Of a stretch of 64,000 bases of DNA, positions 56,063 to 64,000 are shown piece by piece. The stretch's first letter is position 1, and every line of letters starts with the position of its first letter. The translations under genes and the position numbers were made by a program. Origin of the DNA: Aquabacterium commune (GTDB taxonomy: Bacteria; Pseudomonadota; Gammaproteobacteria; Burkholderiales; Burkholderiaceae_C); contig NZ_SNXW01000006.1 of the NCBI RefSeq assembly GCF_004362855.1, positions 1 to 64,000 on the forward strand, in the 5' to 3' direction. A model generated the notes under the pieces. It did not search any database. It was not told the origin of the DNA and saw nothing but the letters and a program-made list of their open reading frames with translations.

Positions 56063-58237
56063 TCAGCTGGGCGTGACCATGGTGCGCGGCTGGCGCTGCT
56101 TCCACCAGGCGGCAAGGTGATCGGCCACGCGGCTGGCCGTCATGCCATCCCAGAACTTTGGCAGGCGGCCTTTTTTGCCACCGCCGCGGATGATTTCCGC
56201 CACAGCGCGGTGAATCAGGCTGCTGTTGCGCCCGACCGCGATGTTCGTGCCTTGCTCGACCGTGATGCGACGTTCCGTGTAGTTGTGCAGCGTCAGGCAA
56301 GGCACACCCAGGATGGTGGCCTCTTCCTGCACGGTGGACGAATCGGTGAGCACGCAGGCGGCGGTGCCGATCAGGCCCATCATTTTGAAGTAGGGCACGA
56401 TGGGCAGCAGCGCGATCTGGCTGCCAGGCGCGTCGCTGAGCAAGTGGTTCGACTGGATGAGCGAACGTGTGGTTTCGCTGGCCACCCAGATCAGCGGCAT
56501 GTCACGGCCGATTGATTTCAGGATGGCGGTGAGCTCCGCCAGGGCTTGCACCTGTTGCGATGGTCCCTGGCTCTGCAGATACACCACGCCGTAGCCTCGC
56601 CCTGCCTTGAGCAGTTCGGGCGACTGGTTGAACTGGCGCAGGGTGTACTTTGGCGGAGAGGCCTGCGGCAGCATGGCGCGCATGGTGTCCATCATGAGGT
56701 TGCCGGCAAACACGACGCGGTCGGCGGGGATGCCCTCGCGCGTGAGGTTGTCGTGCGCCACCCATTCGGAGGTCAACAGCAGGTCGGCCATGTGGTCGCA
56801 CATCATGGCGTTGATCTCTTGCGGGCGGCTGCGGTCGAAGCTGCGCAAGCCTGCTTCCAGGTGCAGGATGGGGATGCCCTGGCGGTGGGCGGCCAGGCTG
56901 GCGGCCATGGCAGCGTCGTCGCCGTTCTGAACGATCACGGCGGCGGGCCTGAACTCACCCAGGACGTGGTCCAGCTGGCGCATGGCGTCGGCGGTTTGGG
57001 CCACGGGCGTGCCAGCGGGCACACGCATCTGCACATCCGGTGCGCGCAGGCCCATGTGCTCGCACCAGTCGCTGGTGAGCTCGAACCGTCCGGGCGCATC
57101 GATCATCAGCCACTTGAGCGCGGGCAGGTCCTGGCGGCTGGCAAAGGCCTTTTGCAAGGCGGCGGCGCGGACGCAGCAGGTGCGCGAACTGGCGATCAGC
57201 AGCAAAAATGCCTGGTCCGTGTGGGCGTGGACCGTGGGCGCGAACAACTCGTTGCGGAACTGCGGCTGAGTTGGCAAGGGCAGCACGCTGTCTGTCAGCG
57301 TGGGCATGGACAGGTGCGACGGCAGACCCTGTTGCAGACCTGCCTGCATGCTGGTGGCTGTGACGTCGCTGGCCAGGTGGGCGGGTGTTGACCCCATCAC
57401 TGGCGGCGGACTGAGCGTGGCTTCGCCAATCTCGGCGCGGATTTCCAGCGCGATGCGCGCCACATCGGCCGCCGTGATCTCGTTGCCTTCGGCCAGGAAG
57501 GTGGCCAGCAGGATCCGGTTGCACAACAGGTTGATGCGGCGAGGGATGCCCGAGGTCCACTGGTAGATCTCGTCGAAGGCGTCGTCATCGAAATGCGGGC
57601 GATTGTCCCAGCCGACCTTGCGCAGGCGGTGCTCGATGTAGCTGCGCGTTTCCTCCCGGTCCATCGGCCCCAGGTGGTAGGACGCGATGACGCGCTGGCG
57701 CAACTGTTCCAGGCTGCGCGACAGCAGCATGTCGCGCAACTCGGGCTGACCGATCAGGAAGCTTTGCAGCAGCGCCTGGTTGCCGAACTGGAAGTTCGAC
57801 AGCATGCGCAGCTCTTCGATGGCGTCGCGGCTCAGATTCTGCGCCTCGTCCACGATGAGCACGGCGCGCTTGTTCTGCGTGGCCAGCAGCGTGAGGTAGG
57901 CCTCCAGGGTGGCTATCAGCTCGGCCTTGCTCTGGCCCTTGAGTGGCACGCCAAAGGCCGTGATGGCCGAGCGCAGCAGATCGCCTGCTTCCAGCTGGGT
58001 GCTGACCAACTGGGCTGCTACCACTTTCTCGTTGTCGATGTCGCTCAACAAGGTGCGCACCAGCGTGGTCTTGCCCGCGCCGATGTCACCCGTGACCACG
58101 ATGAAGCCTTCGGCCTGGTACAGACCGAATTTCAGGTAGGAGAGGGCGCTGCTGTGCCCCCGGCTGTCAAAGAAGAAGCTGGGGTCCGGGTTGAGCAGGA
58201 AGGGTGCGCCGGTGAGGCCGAAATACGACTCGTACAT
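56063..58237 (-). CDS. Fusion of XrtA-associated ExeA-like ATPase and WecB-like epimerase domain
   Basis: 724 residues. Residues 1-270 form an AAA ATPase typical of XrtA/PEP-CTERM clusters (TIGR03015-like): MYESYFGLTGAPF, Walker A GDIGAGKTT (50-58), Walker B LIVDEAQ (127-133). A Pro/Thr/Ser linker (275-340) leads to a domain like non-hydrolysing UDP-GlcNAc 2-epimerase: GDD (439-441), LHLEAGLRSFD (458-468, Glu461), PQEIN (Glu474), VQEE (636-639) and TERR (654-657). The HRxEN segment with the catalytic His of WecB is replaced by YLQSQG (553-558). It is one uninterrupted frame. Catalysis by the second domain is therefore doubtful; a sensory or structural role is possible. Confidence 0.85.
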   Translation of the reverse strand: MYESYFGLTGAPFLLNPDPSFFFDSRGHSSALSYLKFGLYQAEGFIVVTGDIGAGKTTLVRTLLSDIDNEKVVAAQLVSTQLEAGDLLRSAITAFGVPLKGQSKAELIATLEAYLTLLATQNKRAVLIVDEAQNLSRDAIEELRMLSNFQFGNQALLQSFLIGQPELRDMLLSRSLEQLRQRVIASYHLGPMDREETRSYIEHRLRKVGWDNRPHFDDDAFDEIYQWTSGIPRRINLLCNRILLATFLAEGNEITAADVARIALEIRAEIGEATLSPPPVMGSTPAHLASDVTATSMQAGLQQGLPSHLSMPTLTDSVLPLPTQPQFRNELFAPTVHAHTDQAFLLLIASSRTCCVRAAALQKAFASRQDLPALKWLMIDAPGRFELTSDWCEHMGLRAPDVQMRVPAGTPVAQTADAMRQLDHVLGEFRPAAVIVQNGDDAAMAASLAAHRQGIPILHLEAGLRSFDRSRPQEINAMMCDHMADLLLTSEWVAHDNLTREGIPADRVVFAGNLMMDTMRAMLPQASPPKYTLRQFNQSPELLKAGRGYGVVYLQSQGPSQQVQALAELTAILKSIGRDMPLIWVASETTRSLIQSNHLLSDAPGSQIALLPIVPYFKMMGLIGTAACVLTDSSTVQEEATILGVPCLTLHNYTERRITVEQGTNIAVGRNSSLIHRAVAEIIRGGGKKGRLPKFWDGMTASRVADHLAAWWKQRQPRTMVTPS

Positions 58238-58249
58238 GGGGCCGGATCC

Positions 58250-59851
58250 TCAGAAGCGGTGTTCCAGGCCGGCGAACACGACGTTCTCCGTGATGGCTTC
58301 GCCAGAAGTGCTGATGACAGTGCGCTGGCGACGCAGGCCGCCGACAAGCTGTGTGCGTGGTGACAGCATCGAGCTCAGGCTCAAGCGCATGCCCGTCTCG
58401 CGCGAGGAGGTTGTTGTGCCCAAGAGGGTGTTCAGGATGCGGGCGCGGCTGATGCGCAGGCCCATGGTGAGTGTGGTCGAGGGCGTCATGCGGTGGTTGA
58501 TTTGCGTGTCCGCATACCGCTCTCGGGTTTCATTGCCGGGGCCAAGCAGGCTGGAGAAGGCGTCCCCTGCCAAAGGGCGCGACATGGTTTGTCCTGCGGA
58601 GACCAGCAGCACGCTTCGCGTGCCCATGAGGGCCGCACGAGCAACGGTGGCCTGTCGCACCTGTGCATTGAGGTCGTAGAGGTCGCGCGTTGAGCCCAAT
58701 TGCCGAGGCAGGTTGCGCTGCGTGATCATGTCGTTGACAGCTTTGCTGCGCTCTGCCTCGTTGGGGATGCGCGAAGTCAGCAAAGCGTCCAGCAGGGCCT
58801 GGGTTGAGCCCCCGGTGACCAGACCGTTGCCCACCGGGCTGGTGTAAGTGCTGATCTGGCGGTTGCTGCTCAACCCGAGAGACAGCATCGGCGTGCGGTG
58901 CGACGCTTCCGCTTCCCAACTCCGCCCGAAGAAGCGCTCTTCGACCAGTGCCTTGACCTGAGTGCGTTGGGACGGGCGCCATTCAAATTGTGCGCCTTTG
59001 ACCGTGTCGCGGAATTGCTGCAGCAGTGCCTGGTTGGACTCCCGACCCAGCACCAGACCGACTTCCAGTTCGGGACTCAAGGCGTAGAGGGCCGTGCCCT
59101 TGACCAAGCGTTGCACGTAGATGGATTGCGCCTGGCCATCGGCCTGGGTGTCCTGATAACGTGCGCTCAGGACGTAGCCTGCGCGACTGGGGCGGCGCGA
59201 GATGTTCAGGCTGGCACCGTTGGTGTTGGTGTTGGGGCGGTTGCTCAGCCCATCGCTGTTGGCGGTGGAGTGCAGTTGGGTGCGTTCCAGCCTTGCGCGC
59301 AACAGCGTTTGTGGATCCAGCGCGCGTTCCAGGAAGGGACTGACCTGCACGCGGGTGTTGGTGTAGGTGTCTGCCGTGCTGATGGACGCGGACTGTGCCG
59401 AGGTGAATTGAGACTTGACCTGATCAGCGGCAACGCTGGCGTCCAGTCCCCAGCCCTGACGGGCCACCTCGGTGTGCAATGCCAGACGCCCATTGGGCAG
59501 CAGCCTGTCCGTCTGCGTGTTGCCAAGGTAGTTGACCGACGAGAGCTGCATCTGGCCCGTCACCGTGCTGTTGGCGCCGCGGTATGCCAGGGACACCCCC
59601 GGGGAGATCGACACGATGGTGTCGCTCTGGCGACGGGAAGATGTTGTTTGCGTCGCGTTGTCAGAATGGCTGATCTGCGCCCCCAGGGTGGGGGTGAAGA
59701 TGGGGGCTGCTCCCTGGGGGGGCTGCGCGGCGGCTACCGCAGGTGTTTGTGCCTGGGTTTGTCCCTGTGCGTGCGCGCTGTAGGCCAGCACGATCACGCC
59801 GCAGGCCAGCCTGGCGGCTGTGCATCTGGCGTCACGGAGCGTAGTAGCCAT
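58250..59851 (-). CDS. XrtA/PEP-CTERM-system outer-membrane barrel protein (TIGR03016-like)
   Basis: 533 residues. A signal peptide (residues 5-29) and a Gln/Ala/Pro stretch are followed by a large beta-rich domain of alternating strands (GAQISHSDNATQTTSS, VSLAYRGANSTVTGQMQLSS, GYVLSARYQDTQADG), ending in VVFAGLEHRF with C-terminal Phe for outer-membrane insertion. TIGR03016-type proteins are found only with XrtA-linked EPS clusters; their role is thought to be export or anchoring of the polymer. The ATG at 59851 has GGGAG 8 bases upstream and overlaps the kinase gene by 20 bases. Confidence 0.85.
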   Translation of the reverse strand: MATTLRDARCTAARLACGVIVLAYSAHAQGQTQAQTPAVAAAQPPQGAAPIFTPTLGAQISHSDNATQTTSSRRQSDTIVSISPGVSLAYRGANSTVTGQMQLSSVNYLGNTQTDRLLPNGRLALHTEVARQGWGLDASVAADQVKSQFTSAQSASISTADTYTNTRVQVSPFLERALDPQTLLRARLERTQLHSTANSDGLSNRPNTNTNGASLNISRRPSRAGYVLSARYQDTQADGQAQSIYVQRLVKGTALYALSPELEVGLVLGRESNQALLQQFRDTVKGAQFEWRPSQRTQVKALVEERFFGRSWEAEASHRTPMLSLGLSSNRQISTYTSPVGNGLVTGGSTQALLDALLTSRIPNEAERSKAVNDMITQRNLPRQLGSTRDLYDLNAQVRQATVARAALMGTRSVLLVSAGQTMSRPLAGDAFSSLLGPGNETRERYADTQINHRMTPSTTLTMGLRISRARILNTLLGTTTSSRETGMRLSLSSMLSPRTQLVGGLRRQRTVISTSGEAITENVVFAGLEHRF

Positions 59852-60752
59852 ATGCATTGCTCCCTTTGGGGCCCCGGTATTTGTTGAGCATGGACAGCAC
59901 GACTGGGTGGCTTTCCACTGTGGCAAAGGCCTGCTTGATGGTGTTGATCGGAGTCTGGTTGGCTTCAACGACCATGACGACCTGCCCCATGTGTGATGCC
60001 AGCACCCGCGATTCGGTCGTGGACAGCAAGGGCGGCGTGTCAAAAATCACCACCCGGTCCGAGTACTTGCTGGCCAACTCTTGCAAGAGTTTGTCCATGT
60101 TGTCGCTGGCCAGCAGCTCTGTGGAGCGCGAACTCGCCGTGCCCGCGGGCAGCAAGGTGAGCTTGGGAATGTTGGTGCGCAGCAGGACGTCGGTGAGTTG
60201 AGTCTGGGATGAGTCCAGCAAGTCCAGAAGGCCTTTGGCTGCAGTCACACCCAGGCGCTCCAGCGCCGAGGGGCGCAGCACATCGGCTTCGACCAGCAGC
60301 ACGGTGTGGTCCAGTTCCATGGCGATGCTGACAGCCAGGTTCAATGCTGTTTGGGTTTTGCCCTCGCTGGGCATCGCACTGGTCACCATGATGAGGTTGG
60401 CGCGGTCAGGGCGCATCCCAGCCTGTCCGCGCAAGTTTTCCAGCAAAGGCCGTTTGACGATGCGGAACTCTTCCTCGAGCTGCGACCGCGGTTGCCCGGG
60501 GACCAGCAAGCCAGCGCGGCGCATGCGCGCCAGATCGACCGTGATGTCCCTGCTGCGGCGGTCATCGGGCTGTCCCAGTGCGTGGGCTTGCGTCGGCAAG
60601 GGAAGGGGCGTCGCCCGCGACTCTGCTGCGTTCGTCGCCGGTGTGGCTTGCGTGCCAAGCGCACTGGACGCTGTCTGGATGTCCGACTGCACGTCGACGC
60701 CAGCGCGGCGCAATTGTTCGAGCCTTTTGGCGGCTTGTTCGATCGTGTTCAT
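59832..60752 (-). CDS. XrtA-associated bacterial tyrosine autokinase
   Basis: 306 residues. A disordered N-terminus (1-90) precedes a P-loop kinase domain: SAMPSEGKTQTALNLA (Walker A, 125-140), VLLVEADVLRPSALERLG (Walker A'), VVIFDTPPLLST (Walker B), and a short C-terminal tyrosine cluster (NAYGYYAP) for autophosphorylation. It pairs with the Wzz-like protein encoded just upstream, together controlling chain length. GAGG lies 5 bases before the ATG at 60752, which follows the wzz-like stop by 7 bases. Confidence 0.92.
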   Translation of the reverse strand: MNTIEQAAKRLEQLRRAGVDVQSDIQTASSALGTQATPATNAAESRATPLPLPTQAHALGQPDDRRSRDITVDLARMRRAGLLVPGQPRSQLEEEFRIVKRPLLENLRGQAGMRPDRANLIMVTSAMPSEGKTQTALNLAVSIAMELDHTVLLVEADVLRPSALERLGVTAAKGLLDLLDSSQTQLTDVLLRTNIPKLTLLPAGTASSRSTELLASDNMDKLLQELASKYSDRVVIFDTPPLLSTTESRVLASHMGQVVMVVEANQTPINTIKQAFATVESHPVVLSMLNKYRGPKGSNAYGYYAP

Positions 60753-60759
60753 GCGCACC

Positions 60760-62304
60760 TCAGGACAGCCACTGTTGTTTGACGACGAGCAGCCAGGTCA
60801 TGTTGACCAGGGCGAACAAGCCGCAAGCGATCAGGAAATTCCGGCGATCCCGGCCGACATCGACGGTCATCTCCGGGCTCAGCACCATGGACACGCTGCC
60901 CAGCACCGGCCGTCCGCCGATCTCGCGCAACTGGCGCGCATCCTGGACGGTCGGAAAAACTTGCGTCATGGCGAAAGCCACACCCAAGCCTGCGCCCAGT
61001 GCTGCCAGCACGCCCAGCACGGCAACCATCATGCGGCTGGGTTTGGCGGGTGTTGGCGACACCCGCGGAGGCTCCACCACGCGAAACTCGGCCACTTTGG
61101 TGGTCAGGTCGATTTTTTCGCCGAGTGACGCTGATTCGCGGCGTGCCACCAATTGCTCATAGTTCTTGCGAACGATGTCGTAGTCGCGGTTGAGTTGGGC
61201 CAATTCCGCTTCGACCTGCGGCATTTTGCCGGCCATGGCACGGGCCTGGTCCAGCTGACCTTGCTGCGCGCCAAGCTGTCCGCGCAGGGATGCCACCTTG
61301 GCCTCTGCTTCGGCCAGCGCCACGCGGATGCGCTGGAACACCGGGCTGGTCGGGGCTGGTGCTCTGCCACTGGCCTTGCGGGATTCCTGCTCGGTGCGAC
61401 GCTGCTGCTCCAACTGCGCAATGGTGCGTCGGGCCGCCACCACGTCAGGGTGTTGGTCGGTGTAGCGGCGCAGCAGGTCGTCCAACAGGCGGCGCTGTGC
61501 ATCCAGTCGCGACTCCGTCTCGGTCTGCTGTGCGCCTGCGCCTGCCATCATGGCCTCTGGCGGGATGGTGGGGTCTTCGGTGGAGAGTTCCCGGCGCAAG
61601 GCGTCGCGCGAGCGCTCTGCAGCCTGCAACTCCACGCGCAGGCGGTTGACCTCGTCGGTTCCACTGGAGATGCGGCCGAAGAAGTCGGTGTTTGACGTGC
61701 CGGTCAGGCCGAAATTGCGCAGCTTGAATTCCTTGACCCGGTTTTCCGATGCGCTCAGCTTTTCCTCGTAGGACCTGATCTGCTCGTCCAGGAAGCGGCG
61801 GGCCTGCTCCGAGTCGCGCTGCTTGTCGGTCACACCGGACGACACGAACAGCGACACCAGTTCGCCCACGATGATCTGCGCGCGCTGGGGGTTGATGTCC
61901 CGGTAAGTGATGGAAAACAGGTTGGCGTCGCCGCTGGGCGCCACCTTGATTTCCTTCGTCAGCCTGTCGATGGTGCGGTCTCGGTCCACTTCACTGAGGT
62001 TGTTCAGGCCGGCGCGGGGTGATTTGATGAGCTGCTCCACGTTGGGGCGGCTGATCAGCGTGCGCGCCAGCATGCGCACCTGTTGGTCCACATCGGGTTG
62101 GAAGGCGAGGCCACTCATCAGCGGCTTGAGCACCGTCTGGGTGTCCACGAACACCTTGGCCGAAGCCTCGTAGCGGTCGCGGATGACCAAGGTCACGGCT
62201 GCCATGGCCATCACGGCGACAACCCAGGCGGCGGCCATGCCGATCCAGCGTCGCTGCCACATGGCCACGAGCACGCCGGAGACTTGTCGGAGGAGATCGT
62301 CCAT
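60760..62304 (-). CDS. XrtA-type polysaccharide chain-length determinant (Wzz-like)
   Basis: 514 residues. Two membrane helices near the ends (about 20-40 and 425-445) bracket a long periplasmic coiled-coil region (about 150-380; RRFLDEQIRSYEEKLSASENRVKEF, LRGQLGAQQGQLDQARAMAG). The N-terminal Wzz motif YEASAKVFVDTQTVLKPLMSGLAF and the C-terminal PxxP-type FRVVEPPRVSPTPAKPS near the second helix are present. It sets EPS chain length with the adjacent tyrosine kinase. It matches the TIGR03007 subtype found with exosortase systems. Confidence 0.92.
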   Translation of the reverse strand: MDDLLRQVSGVLVAMWQRRWIGMAAAWVVAVMAMAAVTLVIRDRYEASAKVFVDTQTVLKPLMSGLAFQPDVDQQVRMLARTLISRPNVEQLIKSPRAGLNNLSEVDRDRTIDRLTKEIKVAPSGDANLFSITYRDINPQRAQIIVGELVSLFVSSGVTDKQRDSEQARRFLDEQIRSYEEKLSASENRVKEFKLRNFGLTGTSNTDFFGRISSGTDEVNRLRVELQAAERSRDALRRELSTEDPTIPPEAMMAGAGAQQTETESRLDAQRRLLDDLLRRYTDQHPDVVAARRTIAQLEQQRRTEQESRKASGRAPAPTSPVFQRIRVALAEAEAKVASLRGQLGAQQGQLDQARAMAGKMPQVEAELAQLNRDYDIVRKNYEQLVARRESASLGEKIDLTTKVAEFRVVEPPRVSPTPAKPSRMMVAVLGVLAALGAGLGVAFAMTQVFPTVQDARQLREIGGRPVLGSVSMVLSPEMTVDVGRDRRNFLIACGLFALVNMTWLLVVKQQWLS

Positions 62305-62366
62305 ACAGCTTGATTCAGAGTGGGGGAGTCAGCCCTGGCGCACAGCAGGCACAGGGCCATCGGACA

Positions 62367-63005
62367 TCAGAACCAGCTCTGCGGGATGATGAGGATGTCA
62401 CCGGGCTTCATGTCCACGTTGGCCGAAATGTCGCCGCGACGCAGCAAGTCTTTGATCCGCACGCTGTACTGCTTGCTGTTCTCTGAACCGCGCACCAGCA
62501 CGGCATTGTTGCCGTCGGCAAAATCAGTGAGCCCACCGACCTGGATCATCACGTCCAGCAGCGTCATGTTCTGGCGGAACGCCACAGCCTGGGGTTTGGC
62601 TGCCTCACCCACGATGCGGACCTGAGCAGAGGTCTCGCCGAGGGCGCGGTTGACCACCACGGTGACCACGGGCTCGCGGATGTATTTGCCCAATGCCGCT
62701 TCGATCTGGCGCGAGAGGTCGTCAGGGCGACGGCCCGCTGCTGGCAGATTTTCCACCAGTGGCAAGGAAATCTTGCCATCAGGGCGGACAGTGACGGTGG
62801 CCGACAGGTCGGGGTTGCGCCAGACCACCACGGAGAGTTCGTCGAGCGCACCGATCTGGTAGCCCTGGGTTTTGTCATCTGCTGCGACACGCTGCGGCGC
62901 GGGCGGCAGATTGAAGGTGCTGCCGCACCCGGTGGCCAGCAAGGTTGCGCACAGGGCCAGCAAAACGCCAGCACGGCCGATGATTTTGCGAGTGGTGAAA
63001 GTCAT
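62367..63005 (-). CDS. EPS export lipoprotein, Wza-like (XrtA type)
   Basis: 212 residues. A signal peptide with lipobox (LLATGC, near residue 27) leads to a polysaccharide-export domain (PES; YQIGALDELSVVVWRNPDLSATVTVRPDGKISLPLVENL) and a SLBB-like domain (AQVRIVGEAAKPQAVAFRQNMTLLDVMIQVGGLTDFADGN). It is shorter than full Wza (about 380), as usual for the TIGR03027 XrtA-linked form, so the outer-membrane passage may need the barrel protein. It is the first gene of the minus-strand EPS group. Confidence 0.92.
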   Translation of the reverse strand: MTFTTRKIIGRAGVLLALCATLLATGCGSTFNLPPAPQRVAADDKTQGYQIGALDELSVVVWRNPDLSATVTVRPDGKISLPLVENLPAAGRRPDDLSRQIEAALGKYIREPVVTVVVNRALGETSAQVRIVGEAAKPQAVAFRQNMTLLDVMIQVGGLTDFADGNNAVLVRGSENSKQYSVRIKDLLRRGDISANVDMKPGDILIIPQSWF

Positions 63006-63316
63006 AGGGTCTTCTTTCGGCAGTTCTGCGGATTTCCGAAGTTCGGTGGCCTTGGCGCAATCGGCTGAGCCGGTGCAGCCATTTCGATGGGAAAACTGGT
63101 CTGACATCATGCGCCAGTTTCATGACGTGATCTGATTCGGGAGAAACAAGCGTGGCGCGTGAACGCCAGGGGGGCGCCTCCCGCCTCCAGCATACCGAAC
63201 TCGCCCCACGCGGTGTTAGAGTCCGAGACAGCTTATCCGGTGCTGCGTGAGGCAGGCTTGTGCGGCCTGCTTCATGAGCGACGGATGTCATGTCTGCGCA
63301 ACAATTTGGAATAGCG
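63006..63316. other. Gene-free divergent promoter region of the EPS cluster
   Basis: 311 bases between the Wza-like gene (minus) and the deacetylase-like gene (plus). No reading frame is convincing and no terminator is visible. Promoters for both directions must lie here, but no box stands out; no close sigma-54 match was found. An in-frame ATG at 63290 could shorten it. Confidence 0.4.
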
Positions 63317-64000
63317 ATGAACCTGGTGGTAGTGGGGGTGGGGGCTGCGGCTTTGGCGGCTGGAGCGGTGCTTTTGCGCGAAATTCGCCAGAAGCACATC
63401 CAGACGTGGCTGTGGTCCTATCTCAGGCGCGACTGGGCGCACGGCAAGGCGCCTGCTGGGCAAACGCGCCATCTCATGTTCTGTTTTGTCGATCATTTCG
63501 AGCCGCAATACCAGCAGCCCAGCTATGAAATCGAATGCGCCCGCGTGGCGCGTTGGCGCCAGGAATACCCGGCCTTGTGCGAGGGCCTGCGAGACGCTGA
63601 CGGGCGGCAACCCATCCATTCTTTTTTCTACCCGGAAGAGGAATACCGCCCTGAGCACATCAATCCGCTGGTCGAGTTGTGCCGAATGGGCCTTGGTGAA
63701 ATCGAGGTGCACCTGCACCACCATCACGACACGGACGCGGGTTTGCGTGAAAAGCTGCGCCGCTTCACCGGCATCCTGGCGGATCAGCATGACGCGCTGC
63801 CCAGGGACCCCGAGACCGGTCAGCTCCGTTGGGCGTTCATCCATGGCAACTGGGCACTGGACAATGCGCATCCCCGTGGCGACGGGTATTGCTGCGGGGT
63901 CAACAACGAATTGATCATCCTCAGGGAAGAGGGCTGCTACGCCGACTTCACTTTCCCCGCTGCGCCGGACCCTTGTCAGCCGCCCACGATCAATCAGATC
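63317..64000 (+). CDS. Polysaccharide deacetylase-like protein, 3' end beyond window
   Basis: At least 228 residues, open to the window edge. An N-terminal hydrophobic helix (VVVGVGAAALAAGAVLL) may anchor it. Acidic/histidine motifs FVDHFEPQ (near residue 57), EIEVHLHHHHDTD (near 132) and WAFIHGNWALDN (near 180) resemble the metal-binding motifs of NodB-type polysaccharide deacetylases in unusual spacing. It starts at the EPS divergent region, so it likely modifies or trims the polymer. ATG 63317 has GGA 7 bases upstream; ATG 63290 is an alternative. The family assignment is tentative. Confidence 0.6.
   Translation, partial: MNLVVVGVGAAALAAGAVLLREIRQKHIQTWLWSYLRRDWAHGKAPAGQTRHLMFCFVDHFEPQYQQPSYEIECARVARWRQEYPALCEGLRDADGRQPIHSFFYPEEEYRPEHINPLVELCRMGLGEIEVHLHHHHDTDAGLREKLRRFTGILADQHDALPRDPETGQLRWAFIHGNWALDNAHPRGDGYCCGVNNELIILREEGCYADFTFPAAPDPCQPPTINQI

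Overview
The window is high-GC chromosomal DNA whose gene content and order point to a beta-proteobacterium of the order Burkholderiales. The pointers are thyA-folA, mutL-pseudouridine synthase-miaA, tsaE-amiC beside queG, nadA/nadC/nadB, and an exosortase (PEP-CTERM/XrtA) type exopolysaccharide cluster. The genus cannot be fixed from the sequence alone. No rRNA, tRNA or CRISPR array was recognised.

Layout. (1) 1-5640 is the end of an acquired element. It holds the terminal repeats of an IS21-type insertion sequence, a ParM/StbA-like plasmid segregation gene beheaded by that insertion, its small ParR/StbB-like partner, a divergent pair of nuclease-like genes (HNH protein; CoiA-like protein), and a tyrosine integrase with iterated GGGTAGCTAG repeats in front of it. 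(2) 5677-13877 is a sensory and export region. A solute-binding lipoprotein gene overlaps a hybrid histidine kinase gene, and a four-gene cluster follows (exported DUF4331 protein, small lipoprotein, exported helical-repeat protein, HupE/UreJ-like membrane protein with a periplasmic EF-hand). An 18-bp perfect palindrome lies between the two groups. (3) 13897-18653 is housekeeping: a small outer-membrane barrel, folA-thyA, an M20 peptidase and an rRNA methyltransferase. (4) 18781-24068 is an orphan type VI secretion islet: VgrG, a LysM-muramidase effector and a cysteine-rich exported protein that is the likely immunity partner. (5) 24197-31837 is envelope and efflux: an OmpA-like lipoprotein, an ABC exporter, and divergently a MarR regulator followed by an outer-membrane factor, EmrA and EmrB. 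(6) 31853-43558 is core genome: a metallo-beta-lactamase-fold protein, miaA, an rRNA pseudouridine synthase, mutL, a DedA protein, amiC, tsaE, queG, a quinone oxidoreductase and a zinc peptidase. A repeat-bearing gene-free spacer lies at 41194-41620. (7) 43691-49285 holds the NAD pathway genes nadB, nadC and nadA, with a GT-C-like membrane protein and a ComFB protein between them. (8) 49330-54022 is a four-gene lipid or lipid-linked sugar modification group (PAP2, GT39/ArnT-like, GT2/ArnC-like, YbhN-like). (9) 54273-63005 is the EPS cluster (sugar transferase, ATPase fused to an epimerase-like domain, outer-membrane TIGR03016-like protein, tyrosine autokinase, Wzz-like and Wza-like proteins). 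A deacetylase-like gene diverges from it and runs off the right edge. The exosortase itself is not in the window.

How the genes work together. The EPS cluster encodes initiation of a lipid-linked sugar (EpsB-like), chain-length control (Wzz and tyrosine kinase) and export (Wza-like and barrel). The VgrG islet encodes a spike, a cell-wall-degrading payload and probable self-protection. The marR operon encodes a complete tripartite drug pump under a repressor whose likely operator overlaps its promoter. The points most worth a second look are the ATPase-epimerase fusion that lacks a catalytic histidine motif, the unannotated nuclease pair beside the integrase, the DUF4331/EF-hand cluster with its palindrome, and the VgrG effector/immunity module.
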